Source: Pseudocoprococcus catus
GTDB taxonomy: Bacteria; Bacillota; Clostridia; Lachnospirales; Lachnospiraceae
Length of the DNA: 64,000 bases
Assembly (NCBI RefSeq): GCF_902381825.1
Contig: NZ_LR698973.1
Span: 2,463,243 to 2,527,242 of the forward strand
Direction: 5' to 3'
In this document: positions 32,391 through 41,445 of the stretch, piece by piece
Numbering within the stretch: position 1 is the first letter of the stretch
How the letters are laid out: each line of letters opens with the position of its first letter
Made by a program: the position numbers and the translations under genes
Notes under the pieces: model-generated
The model's input: only the letters and a program-made list of their open reading frames with translations
Database searches by the model: none
What the model was told of the DNA's origin: nothing

Positions 32391-33743
32391 ATCTTTAATT
32401 CCCATTGCCTCACGATACTTGGCAACGGTACGTCTTGATATCTTAACACCTCTCTCCGCCAGCTTCTCAGACAAAATTCTGTCACTGTACGGTTTCTCGT
32501 GGTTCTCATCCGTAATGATTTCTTTCAGAAGATTCTTGGCTGTATCAGCTGTTGCCGCATTCTCATTACCGGCCTTGCTGATGGCACCAATAAAGAAATA
32601 GTTCATCGGGAAAATTCCCCATGAGCACTGAAGATACTTGTCCTTCACTGCCCGGCTGACTGTGGATTCATGGATTCCTACCATCTCAGCCACATCCGCC
32701 AGTTTCAAAGGTCTCAGATACCCTGGACCATATGTAAAGAAACGTTCCTGTACATCCACAATACACTTTGAAACATTCATCAACGTCACATTTCTCTGTG
32801 AAACACACTGCATCACCCATTCTGCCTGTTTCACCTTTGTTGTGACATAATCCTTCGTCTCCTTGTCATTGCCTGCCTTTAACATGTTGCGGTAATATCC
32901 ATTAATAGACATCTTCGGATACATATATTCATTCAGCAAAATCTCATAATAATCCTTCAGCTTCACAACCGTTACATCCGGTGTGATATATTTCAGATTC
33001 TCTCTGGAACTGAAACTATTACCCGGCTTCGGATTCAATTCACGGATTACTTCCATGGCCTGAAGCACATCATCCACCGTCACCTTCAGCTTCCTTGCAA
33101 TCTGAGGCAGCTGATTCTTGCCAAGCTGTTCCAGGTAATTCGCCGCAATCTTCCTGGCAATCGTATCTTCAATCTTCTGACGGTCCATCTGAATCAAAAG
33201 GCACTCACTGAGATTCCTTGCGCCCACACCGGCCGGTTCCAGGCTCTGAACAATCTGAAGCATCCTGGCTACTTCATCCTCTTCTGTCTCCAACTGGGCA
33301 GCAATCTGATCTGTTTCTTCCGTCAGATAACCTCTGGAATCCAGCAGATCGATCAGATACTCCGCAATTGCCTGCTCCTTATCAGTTAAAGGAATGGTCA
33401 CCAACTGACTGATCAGGTACTCCGCCAAATCTTCCCCTCTGTTGTCACTGACATTCCACATATCCTGGTTGTCATCATCGTCGCTACTGTATTCCTCCGA
33501 ATAATAGACACGATTCTGCTCATCACTGCTTGCAAGCCATTCCAATTTTTTCTGCAGCTCCGCATCCCGCTCAGATTCCCTTGACTTATCAAATTTCTCT
33601 TCTATATCAACAACCGGATTCTCCACCGCCAGTTCTTTGAGATAAGTGTCCAGTTCCTGAGCACTCATTTGAAGAATTTCTGTCGACTGAATCATTCGTT
33701 GTGATAATCCGAGAGTCTGAGTAACTTCCATTTTCAGATCCAC
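32367..33743 (-). CDS. rpoN: RNA polymerase sigma-54 factor
   Basis: A 458-residue sigma factor that directs RNA polymerase to -24/-12 promoters and needs an ATPase activator. The N-terminal glutamine-rich activator region (TQTLGLSQRMIQSTEILQMS), an acidic linker, the core-binding domain, and the RpoN box (SRRTVAKYRE) near the end are all present. The start is a GTG at 33743 with GGGAGG seven bases upstream; the open frame reaches 33767 but that codon precedes the ribosome site. No activator gene is nearby. Confidence 0.93.
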   Translation of the reverse strand: MDLKMEVTQTLGLSQRMIQSTEILQMSAQELDTYLKELAVENPVVDIEEKFDKSRESERDAELQKKLEWLASSDEQNRVYYSEEYSSDDDDNQDMWNVSDNRGEDLAEYLISQLVTIPLTDKEQAIAEYLIDLLDSRGYLTEETDQIAAQLETEEDEVARMLQIVQSLEPAGVGARNLSECLLIQMDRQKIEDTIARKIAANYLEQLGKNQLPQIARKLKVTVDDVLQAMEVIRELNPKPGNSFSSRENLKYITPDVTVVKLKDYYEILLNEYMYPKMSINGYYRNMLKAGNDKETKDYVTTKVKQAEWVMQCVSQRNVTLMNVSKCIVDVQERFFTYGPGYLRPLKLADVAEMVGIHESTVSRAVKDKYLQCSWGIFPMNYFFIGAISKAGNENAATADTAKNLLKEIITDENHEKPYSDRILSEKLAERGVKISRRTVAKYREAMGIKDASGRKVF

Positions 33744-34106
33744 ATTAGTTCCTCCCTTATTTAACAATAATACACACTTACTCTCCTATTATAATCTATT
33801 TATCGTCAAATTGCCACATAAAACGACGGAATAATCATTATTTGCCCTTGTTTTAACTATCTTTTATCTGCTGCATGCCCTTTTTGAAAATTATTTTGCA
33901 TACTAATAATTCGTCATATATTATATTATTCATACATAATCTTTGCTTGTTCTTAGTATTTTTCACCATTTTTGAAAGTTGTTTATTTTTTGTCAACCCC
34001 TGTTTTTTAGTTATTGTCAACATATTTCAGTTCTCTCTTTTGGATGTTTTTATTGATAATATTCATATTCGGCATGAGTCTATTCCATTTTATCAAAAAA
34101 GACGTA

Positions 34107-34136
34107 TTTACAAATTGTACTAATTTACATTATAAT
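34107..34136 (+). promoter_or_regulatory. CoA-transferase promoter
   Basis: TTTACA (34107-34112), 18 bases, TATAAT (34131-34136). In the rest of 33744-34199 I see no gene or clear structure, only AT-rich spacer. Confidence 0.6.
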
Positions 34137-34199
34137 AGAAGAGCAGATAGGTATCTGTTACGCATGTAATTGATACAGATAAAAAGGAGGAACTTTAAA

Positions 34200-35723
34200 A
34201 TGGCAAAATTAATGACAGCCGAAGAGGCAGTAAAAGCCTATATCAAAGACGGTATGACAATCGCTACTAATGGTTTCGTTGGTGCCGTACAGCCAGAAGG
34301 CATGATGAGAGCAATCCAGAAATCATTCCTTGAAGGAGGTACACCAAGAGACCTTACTCTTGTACACGCAGCTGGACAGGGCGGCGGTAAAGATGCTGAA
34401 GGTAACGTTGTTGGACAGATTAACCACCTCGCTGAAGAAGGTCTTCTTAAGAAAGTCATCGCAGGTCATTATTCACTTGCTCCAAGACTTCAGAAACTTG
34501 CTCTTGAAAATAAAGTTGCTGCATATAACATGCCACAGGGCTGTATCTCCGAATTATTCCGTGAGATCGCTGCTCACAGACCAGGTCTGATCACACATGT
34601 AGGTCTTAACACATTCGTTGACCCAGATGTTGAAGGCGGTATGCTGAATGATAAAGCACGTGAAGAAGGCAGCTATGTTAAGAAAGTCAACTTCAACGGC
34701 GAAGATAAGCTCTTCTACCCTAGCTTCCCTATCGATGTAGCACTTATCCATGCATCTTATGTTGATACACAGGGTAACTGCTCAATGGAAGAAGAAGGTA
34801 CACTTGCTGATATCCTTCCAATCGCTCAGGCTGCTTACACATCAGGCGGTAAAGTTATCGTAACAGTCGAAAAGAGCCACTATGTTGAGTATGGTTCTCT
34901 TGATACACGTTTTGTTCAGGTTCCTGGTATCTATATCGAAGCAATCGTTCTTGTTGACAGCGACTGCGCTATGCAGACAAATGGTTCTTACCACAATGAA
35001 GCATTCTCAGGTGAGAAGAGAATTCCTATGTCCGCTATGGATCCAATGCCAATGAACGCTCGTAAGATCATCGCTCGTCGTTGTGCAATGGAACTCAAAG
35101 CTGGTGCTGTTGTTAACCTTGGTATCGGTATGCCAGAAGGTGTTGCCAATATCGTAGCAGAAGAAGGCATCGAAGGTATGGTTCTTACAACTGAGTCCGG
35201 TACAATCGGTGGTGTTCCTGCTTCAGGCGGAGACTTTGGTGTTACAACTAACCCGGATACAATCCTTCATCAGAGCTTCCAGTTCGACTTCTATGATGGC
35301 GGCGGTCTTGATATCGCTTTCCTTGGTCTTGCTCAGTGCGATAGCCATGGTAACATCAACGTATCCAAGTTCGGTCCTAAGATCGCAGGCTGCGGTGGTT
35401 TCATCAACATTACTCAGAACACTCCTGTTGTAGTATTCTGCGGTACTTTCACAGTTAAAGGCAAGAACAAATTCCTTAAAGATGTTGAACAGATCACATT
35501 CTCAGCTGACTTCGCTAACAAGACAGGTCAGAAGGTTCTCTATGTAACAGAATGCTGCGTATTCAAACTTACAAAAGAAGGCGTAGAACTGATCGAAGTT
35601 GCTCCAGGTCTTGATATTGAGAAAGATATCCTTGCTCATATGGACTTCAAACCTATCATCAAAGATGTTAAGGTTATGGATGAAAGAATCTTCAAAGATG
35701 AGCTCATGGGTCTTGCTAAATAA
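34200..35723 (+). CDS. Family I CoA-transferase, fused subunits (propionate or acetate CoA-transferase-like)
   Basis: A 507-residue single-chain enzyme with an alpha half (IATNGFVGAVQPEG, VHAAGQGGGKDAEG) and a beta half (GAVVNLGIGMPEGVANIV). The catalytic Glu332 is in TTESGTIGGVP and the C-terminal mark VAPGLDIEKDILAHMDF is present. It exchanges CoA between short-chain acids, for example acetate, propionate or butyrate. AAAAGGAGGAACT precedes the ATG. Codon use is strongly biased (GGT, CTT, AAC, ATC), unlike most neighbours, which implies high expression. Exact acyl preference cannot be read from the sequence. Confidence 0.9.
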   Translation: MAKLMTAEEAVKAYIKDGMTIATNGFVGAVQPEGMMRAIQKSFLEGGTPRDLTLVHAAGQGGGKDAEGNVVGQINHLAEEGLLKKVIAGHYSLAPRLQKLALENKVAAYNMPQGCISELFREIAAHRPGLITHVGLNTFVDPDVEGGMLNDKAREEGSYVKKVNFNGEDKLFYPSFPIDVALIHASYVDTQGNCSMEEEGTLADILPIAQAAYTSGGKVIVTVEKSHYVEYGSLDTRFVQVPGIYIEAIVLVDSDCAMQTNGSYHNEAFSGEKRIPMSAMDPMPMNARKIIARRCAMELKAGAVVNLGIGMPEGVANIVAEEGIEGMVLTTESGTIGGVPASGGDFGVTTNPDTILHQSFQFDFYDGGGLDIAFLGLAQCDSHGNINVSKFGPKIAGCGGFINITQNTPVVVFCGTFTVKGKNKFLKDVEQITFSADFANKTGQKVLYVTECCVFKLTKEGVELIEVAPGLDIEKDILAHMDFKPIIKDVKVMDERIFKDELMGLAK

Positions 35724-35753
35724 TCAGCCATATATAACAGTATGAATTCTTTT

Positions 35754-35787
35754 AGCCGGTATGCTTTATGCATACCGGCTTTTTTTG
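35754..35787 (+). terminator. Strong terminator after the CoA-transferase
   Basis: AGCCGGTATGC (35754-35764) pairs with GCATACCGGCT (35770-35780), followed by seven more T residues. Confidence 0.95.
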
Positions 35788-35827
35788 CGTCATATATTAT
35801 CACAAACCTCCATGGAGTTATTATGCC

Positions 35828-36604
35828 ATGAAACACACACTCGCACTCTTCCTTAAAACAGGCTGTGTGGTCTGTATATTTCTGCTTCTCTGTCTTGCTG
35901 CTGTTCATCATTTCAAACCAGCCTTATCCTCTCTCCCTGTTTTTTCCCGGTTTGAAAGGAAGCTGCCGATTTACTGTGTGAACACCGACAAACCTCAGGT
36001 AGCTATTTCTTTTGACGCGGCCTGGGGCAATGAAGATACCGAAACCCTGCTTTCCATTCTCGACAAATACAATGTTAAAACCACATTTTTTATGACCGGA
36101 GGCTGGATTGAATCTTATCCCGAAGATGTAAAGAAAATCGTTGCAGCAGGTCATGATCTCGGAAATCATTCCGAAAATCACAAACAGATGTCTCAGCTCT
36201 CTTCCGATGAATGTCTCGCTGAAATTCAAAAACCTCACGATAAAGTCAAAGAACTCACCGGAACAGAAATGACACTTTTCAGGCCTCCTTACGGTGACTA
36301 CAACAACACATTGATCGAATCTGCCAACACTCTCGGCTACCATGTGGTCCAATGGTCTGTCGATAGTCTGGACTGGAAAGACTACGGCGCTGACAACATC
36401 GTGGACACCATATTAAACCACAAAGCGCTTGGAGACGGCGCTATCATCCTGATGCATAATGGTGCCAAATACACAAAAGACGCATTGGAGCGTGTTATCA
36501 CAGGTCTTCAGGACAAAGGGTATGAAATCGTCCCAATCTCCCAGCTAATCTACACAGGAAAATATCATATGGACAATACAGGGCGCCAATTCAAAGACGA
36601 ATAA
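35828..36604 (+). CDS. Polysaccharide deacetylase, PdaB/sporulation type
   Basis: A 258-residue protein with an N-terminal anchor (VVCIFLLLCLAAVHHF) and a carbohydrate esterase 4 domain: VAISFDAAWGNEDT, HDLGNHSENH with the metal-binding His pair, FRPPYGDYN, VQWSVDSLDW and ILMHNG. The FDAAWGNED form of the first motif is typical of the PdaB branch, which acts on peptidoglycan during sporulation. It is therefore a hint of spore formation. Start at 35828 with GGAG upstream. Confidence 0.88.
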   Translation: MKHTLALFLKTGCVVCIFLLLCLAAVHHFKPALSSLPVFSRFERKLPIYCVNTDKPQVAISFDAAWGNEDTETLLSILDKYNVKTTFFMTGGWIESYPEDVKKIVAAGHDLGNHSENHKQMSQLSSDECLAEIQKPHDKVKELTGTEMTLFRPPYGDYNNTLIESANTLGYHVVQWSVDSLDWKDYGADNIVDTILNHKALGDGAIILMHNGAKYTKDALERVITGLQDKGYEIVPISQLIYTGKYHMDNTGRQFKDE

Positions 36605-36724
36605 ACTGGATTTTTACCTTAAAATGTATTATACTATTTACTGAATATATCACGCATTTGCAAAATTTTTTGGATAATAATCAAGGAACTATTTTGTAAT
36701 GACGAATAAGATGAGGTGAAAGAA

Positions 36725-37777
36725 ATGAGCGTTACACGCCGCAAATTCGGCAAAACCAAAGATGGTGAGCCTGTCACATTATATACGATTACCAACAAAA
36801 TGGGCAACTCCGTTTCCATTATGGATTATGGTGCCACCGTTCAGTCTATCAATATTGTAGACGCCGATGGTGAAGTTATCGACTGCTGTCTCGGTTACAA
36901 TACAGTTGCAGAATACGAAGAACACACAGACTTCATGGGGGCCTGTATCGGCCGCGTGGGCAACCGCATCGGCGGAAGCAGTTTTTCTCTGAATGGCCAG
37001 ACTTATACACTGGCAGCCAATGAGGGTGAGAACCATCTCCATGGCGGTTTGAAAGGTTTTGACAAGCAAATGTTCAAAGCCAAGATCGACAGTGATGATA
37101 CCGTTACTTTCGGCCGTATCTCACCTGACGGCGAAGAAGGTTATCCCGGTGAATTTATGTTCATCGTCAGCTATACATTTGATGACTGTGACAATTTTGT
37201 TATGAACTACACAGGCTGGAACAACTCTGAGACACTGGATACCATTGCCAGCATCACAAACCATACTTATTTTAACCTTTCCGGAGAAGATGCCGGCTCT
37301 ATTCTGGATCATACACTGGAACTCTACGCTTCTTCTTTCACAGAGGTTGATGAACATCTGATCCCAACTGGAAAGCTTTTAGACGTTGAGAATACACCTT
37401 TTGACTTCCGTAAAGGCAAAACCCTTGGTCAGGATATCAACGCCGATCATCCACAGTTGAAACTGGCCGGTGGCTATGATCACAACTTCTGCATTGACGG
37501 CGACGGCATGCGTCCATGCTGCACACTCATGTCCCCAAAGACACGACTTAAGATGTATGTCAGTACAGATATGCCCGGTGTTCAGATCTACACCGGCAAC
37601 TTCATCTCCGAATCAGAAGGCAAAGCCGGTACAGATTACCATCACTATGACGGCATCGCTATTGAGACACAGTTCTACCCTGATGCGCTCAACCATCCTG
37701 AATTCCCATCACCGGTACTGAAGCCTAGAAAAGAATATCGCTATACAACCGTGTACCAGTTCTCTGCCGACGAATAA
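36725..37777 (+). CDS. galM: Aldose 1-epimerase (galactose mutarotase)
   Basis: A 350-residue cytoplasmic enzyme interconverting alpha and beta anomers of galactose or glucose. Motifs: MDYGATVQSI, GRVGNRIGGSSF, ENHLHGGLKGFDKQ, THTYFNLSG-like NHTYFNLSGED with a catalytic His, GYDHNFCIDG and the C-terminal EFPSPVLKPRKEY. Start ATG at 36725 with GAGGTG six bases upstream. Single gene; its end is 4 bases from the structured repeat at 37781. Confidence 0.93.
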   Translation: MSVTRRKFGKTKDGEPVTLYTITNKMGNSVSIMDYGATVQSINIVDADGEVIDCCLGYNTVAEYEEHTDFMGACIGRVGNRIGGSSFSLNGQTYTLAANEGENHLHGGLKGFDKQMFKAKIDSDDTVTFGRISPDGEEGYPGEFMFIVSYTFDDCDNFVMNYTGWNNSETLDTIASITNHTYFNLSGEDAGSILDHTLELYASSFTEVDEHLIPTGKLLDVENTPFDFRKGKTLGQDINADHPQLKLAGGYDHNFCIDGDGMRPCCTLMSPKTRLKMYVSTDMPGVQIYTGNFISESEGKAGTDYHHYDGIAIETQFYPDALNHPEFPSPVLKPRKEYRYTTVYQFSADE

Positions 37778-37780
37778 AAC

Positions 37781-38011
37781 GCTTCGCGCTTAATACACAA
37801 AGATAGTACGGTCTAATAACTTGAAAATGGAATTAAAATGAGTCTACTCACACAAGTGCTTCATCGTTGGCCGGTCCTTAGGCGGCGTCTTTTGCCGCCT
37901 TACGTACCGTTGCCAAACGATGGCAGTGCAAACGTGCTTGTGTGAGTAGACTCATTCTAATTCCATTATAAGTACTCTAAACCGTACTTCGTTTATCTAT
38001 TAGCGCGAAGC
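37781..38011. repeat. Giant hairpin element carrying structured-repeat copy A
   Basis: Between convergent galM and transketolase. The outer arms are GCTTCGCGCT/AGCGCGAAGC (37781-37790 with 38002-38011) and AGTACGGT/ACCGTACT. Next comes a 31-base stem with one mismatch (37826-37856 with 37937-37967). At its tip is an 82-nt core (37856-37937, minus orientation). The core matches copy B at 57 of 82 positions without gaps and keeps its pairings by compensatory changes. See the findings. Confidence 0.85.
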
Positions 38012-38017
38012 CTCTTT

Positions 38018-38956
38018 CTATAACCAGGCTTTAATCTTAGCATAAATACCTGCTGCATCCAGACCGTATTTTTCAAGCAGTTTGACTGCCGGGCCGGATT
38101 CGCCGAATACATCGTTCATGCCGATCTTCAGTACTTTCACTGGTTCTCTCTCGCATAATACATCGCAAACTGCGCTGCCGAGACCGCCGATAACGGAGTG
38201 TTCTTCTACTGTTACGATCTTGCCTGTCTTCTTGGCTGCTTCTGCAATTAAATCAGCATCGATTGGCTTGATGGTGTGGATATTGATAACCTGTGCATGA
38301 ACGCCCTCTTCTTCCAGCTTAGCTGCTGCCGCCAGAGATTCATTGACACAAAGGCCTGTTGCCACGATTGTCAGGTCTGTGCCTTCCTTTAAGACAACGC
38401 CCTTGCCAATCTCAAACTTATAATCCGGACGGTCATTGATGACCGGTACTGCCAGACGGCCGAAACGCAGATAAACAGGTCCCTGGTGCTCATAAGCAGC
38501 CTTTACAGCAGCTCTTGCTTCGATATCATCGGAAGGGTTGATCACAACCATGCCCGGGATTGTACGCATCAGGGCAATATCCTCGTTGCACTGATGGGTG
38601 GCACCATCTTCACCAACAGAAATGCCGGCATGGGTGGCACCAATCTTCACATTCAGATGCGGATAGCCGATACTATTTCTGATCTGTTCAAAAGCACGGC
38701 CTGCTGCAAACATTGCAAAAGAACTTGCAAACGGCACTTTGCCGGTTGCAGCAAGACCAGCTGCGATACCCATCATATTGCACTCAGCAATACCACAGTC
38801 GATATGTCTTTCAGGAAATTCCTTCTTAAAAATACCTGTCTTGGTTGCTTCAGCAAGGTCAGCATCCAGAACGACAACCTCTTCATGTTCCTTGCCAAGC
38901 TCTACCAGAGCATGACCATAGCTTTCTCTTGTAGCGATTTTCTTTACTTCTGACAC
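38018..38956 (-). CDS. Transketolase, C-terminal subunit
   Basis: A 312-residue half of a split transketolase holding the pyrimidine-binding and C-terminal domains: VVLDADLAEATKTG, CGIAECNMMGIAAGLA with the glutamate that activates thiamine diphosphate, GATHAGISVGEDGATHQ and TVEEHSVIGGLGSAV. With the other half it transfers two-carbon units in the pentose phosphate pathway. The start is a GTG 13 bases inside the upstream gene, so the two are co-translated. Confidence 0.93.
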   Translation of the reverse strand: MSEVKKIATRESYGHALVELGKEHEEVVVLDADLAEATKTGIFKKEFPERHIDCGIAECNMMGIAAGLAATGKVPFASSFAMFAAGRAFEQIRNSIGYPHLNVKIGATHAGISVGEDGATHQCNEDIALMRTIPGMVVINPSDDIEARAAVKAAYEHQGPVYLRFGRLAVPVINDRPDYKFEIGKGVVLKEGTDLTIVATGLCVNESLAAAAKLEEEGVHAQVINIHTIKPIDADLIAEAAKKTGKIVTVEEHSVIGGLGSAVCDVLCEREPVKVLKIGMNDVFGESGPAVKLLEKYGLDAAGIYAKIKAWL

Positions 38957-39783
38957 AGTGCTTCACCTGCTTTCTCTAATTCATCCATAGCGATGGCATA
39001 CTCTTCGTCATTCGGAGCCTTGCCATGCCATCCGGCTTTATTCTCCATGAAAGATACGCCTTTGCCCTTCACACTCTTCAGAATGATGGCTGTAGGCATG
39101 CCCTTTGTCTCTCTTGCTTCCTTGAAAGCAGCTCTTAATGCCTCAAAATCGTGGGCATCCACATCTGCGATCACATGGAAATTGAAAGCTTCAAACTTCT
39201 TGTCAATCGGATACGGTGAGCAGACATCTGCAATATTGCCGTCAATCTGAAGGCCATTGTTATCAACGATCACAACCAGGTTGTCCAGCTTACGGTGGCC
39301 GGCAAACATGGAAGCCTCCCAAACCTGTCCTTCCTGGATCTCACCATCACCCAGTAATGTATAAACACGATAGTCATCATGGCTGAGCTTAGCTGATAAA
39401 GCCATGCCGACTGCCGCTGAAATTCCCTGTCCTAATGAACCTGAAGACATATCAACACCCGGAATATGCTTCATATCAGGATGACCCTGAAGATAAGAAC
39501 CGATGTGACGCAGTGTCTTCAGATCTTCTACAGGGAAATAACCTCTCTGAGCCAATACAGAATAAAGTCCAGGTGCAGTATGACCCTTAGACAGAACGAA
39601 ACGGTCTCTGTCTGCTTTCTTAGGATCTGCAGGATCAATATTCATCTCCTCAAAATACAAATACGTAAATACGTCTGCTGCCGATAAGGAACCGCCCGGA
39701 TGTCCTGCCTTTGCAGAATGTACCGATGTTACAATCCCCTTGCGGACTTCATTGGCAATTTTCTTTAATTCAATAACGTCCAT
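38944..39783 (-). CDS. Transketolase, N-terminal subunit
   Basis: A 279-residue half with the thiamine diphosphate-binding domain: HSAKAGHPGGSLSAAD, SKGHTAPGLYS, LGQGISAAVGMALSAKL and the GDGEIQEGQVWEASMFAGHRKLDNL cofactor motif ending near NN (metal ligands). It needs the partner subunit at 38018-38956 for activity. Split transketolases of this kind are widespread in Clostridia and archaea. Confidence 0.93.
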   Translation of the reverse strand: MDVIELKKIANEVRKGIVTSVHSAKAGHPGGSLSAADVFTYLYFEEMNIDPADPKKADRDRFVLSKGHTAPGLYSVLAQRGYFPVEDLKTLRHIGSYLQGHPDMKHIPGVDMSSGSLGQGISAAVGMALSAKLSHDDYRVYTLLGDGEIQEGQVWEASMFAGHRKLDNLVVIVDNNGLQIDGNIADVCSPYPIDKKFEAFNFHVIADVDAHDFEALRAAFKEARETKGMPTAIILKSVKGKGVSFMENKAGWHGKAPNDEEYAIAMDELEKAGEALCQK

Positions 39784-39861
39784 TTTTACCTCCTATGTGC
39801 ACTTTTCTATGGCACTAATTATCAATCAGGCAACTTCCACTATATCACATCCGCCGCCGAA

Positions 39862-41316
39862 TTAAAAGCTGTTTTCCGATTTTAAAAGAAAATTCTTCTT
39901 TCTGTCGATCATTTCATCAATACGCTCAATATAATCTTTGACACTCTTGACATTTTCCACACGTTCAATGCGATGTCCATGCTCATTGTGAAAAACAAAC
40001 TTTGATGATGCACCGGCACCCAGCGCAAGAATTGTCTGCTTCTCCTCCATGATCAGAATATTATAAAGGCCCTCGCAGCCTTTTCTGGCATAACCTACAT
40101 TCTCAAGATTGCCCGCAATATTTTTCTGACGGTACAAATAGTAAGGTTCTGCCTCTATGGCCAGCGCACCTTCATGGCTGATACCGATCATTCTGTTCAC
40201 CTCATCAGCTCCCGCAACCGGAAATTGCTCTCTGTTCTGATTCAGGAAAGCCGCGCGCTTCAAAGCCAGGGAATGCACCGTCACACTGTCCGGTGCCAGA
40301 TCCACAATCGCATCCATGGTCCGCTGCATATGTTCACTTGTCTCCCCAGGCAGCCCTGCGATCAGGTCCATATTAATATTCATAAATCCTGCTTCTCTGG
40401 CCATATGAAAGGCCTGCTTCACTTCTTCTGTTGTGTGGCGTCTGCCGATCAGATCCAGTGTTTCCTGATTCATCGTTTGCGGATTAATCGAAATACGATC
40501 AATATGATGTTTTCTCAGTACCTTCAGCTTATCCTCCGTAATGCTGTCCGGTCTTCCGGCTTCCACAGTTTTCTCACTGACATGCGCCAGATCAAAATAT
40601 TGTTCCAGACAGGTCAGAAGACGATCCATCTGAGCCGCTGAAAGTGATGTCGGTGTGCCGCCGCCCATGTAAAAAGTCAGAAGCTTTTTGTTCCCCATCA
40701 TAGTGGACGCCGCTTCAATTTCTTTACACAATGCATCCAAATAGCTATCCACCTGCTTTTCCCAGACAGATAACGGATACGATGAAAAAGAACAGTAGGC
40801 ACAAATTGAAGGACAGAAAGGAATCCCCACATACAAACTGAATGTATGATCATAATCAACATCTTTCAAAACCTTCGCTTCATTCTCCGCTACAATCGCA
40901 CAAAGCGATGCCTTTTCATCAGAAACAAGATAGGTATCCTTCAGATAGTGAATGGCATCCGCCCTTGACGCACCGCTTTCATACATCTCCATGGGCAGTT
41001 TCGTTGGTCGAATACCGGTCAGTGTCCCCCATGGCAGCACCATCCCCGTATATTCCGACAAAAGACGATAGACAAGGTTCTTGATATCATTTCTTCCCAA
41101 ACGATAATCTTCAAAATGACAGTCGCCCTCTTTTTCAAGACTTCTGCCATTATGATCTTTTAATACCAAAGCGGTATGATTTTCTGTATACCGAACATCC
41201 AGGCGAACATTCCATTCTTCCCCATTCAATACAATCTTCTCACCATAGAAGAATGCCATCAAAAGGGATCGAATATCATTTTCATAATCTGTTCGGTTCA
41301 TAGATAATGCAATCAT
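39862..41316 (-). CDS. hemZ: HemZ-type radical SAM enzyme (coproporphyrinogen dehydrogenase-like)
   Basis: A 484-residue protein with an N-terminal HemZ-specific domain (GTLTGIRPTKLPMEMY), then a radical SAM barrel with Cys168, Cys172 and Cys175 in FCPSICAYCSF, the SAM stretch YMGGGTPTSLS and GLPGETSEHM. It is related to HemN, which oxidises coproporphyrinogen III without oxygen, but in heme-less Clostridia its real role is unsettled. GGGAGG lies upstream of the ATG at 41316. It closes the conserved rel-MBL-hemZ block. Confidence 0.9.
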   Translation of the reverse strand: MIALSMNRTDYENDIRSLLMAFFYGEKIVLNGEEWNVRLDVRYTENHTALVLKDHNGRSLEKEGDCHFEDYRLGRNDIKNLVYRLLSEYTGMVLPWGTLTGIRPTKLPMEMYESGASRADAIHYLKDTYLVSDEKASLCAIVAENEAKVLKDVDYDHTFSLYVGIPFCPSICAYCSFSSYPLSVWEKQVDSYLDALCKEIEAASTMMGNKKLLTFYMGGGTPTSLSAAQMDRLLTCLEQYFDLAHVSEKTVEAGRPDSITEDKLKVLRKHHIDRISINPQTMNQETLDLIGRRHTTEEVKQAFHMAREAGFMNINMDLIAGLPGETSEHMQRTMDAIVDLAPDSVTVHSLALKRAAFLNQNREQFPVAGADEVNRMIGISHEGALAIEAEPYYLYRQKNIAGNLENVGYARKGCEGLYNILIMEEKQTILALGAGASSKFVFHNEHGHRIERVENVKSVKDYIERIDEMIDRKKNFLLKSENSF

Positions 41317-41381
41317 CAAAATCCTCCCATTCCATCTGCATTTAAATTGCTGTTCCCAGTCAAAAGCAATGACTGAGATAA

Positions 41382-41421
41382 GGCTGCTGCAAAACCGATA
41401 TCTATCAGTCCTGCAGCAGCC
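41382..41421 (-). terminator. Probable terminator after the MBL-fold gene
   Basis: GGCTGCTGCA (41382-41391) pairs perfectly with TGCAGCAGCC (41412-41421). The T run that follows on the minus strand is short. Confidence 0.5.
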
Positions 41422-41445
41422 CTGTCAATCGCTGTTCGCTTTCAT

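Noticed and set aside
37781..38011. Reading the giant hairpin as just a bidirectional terminator of galM and transketolase
   Set aside because: No T run follows the stems, and the core is shared with a copy between two same-direction genes, so a plain terminator does not explain it.
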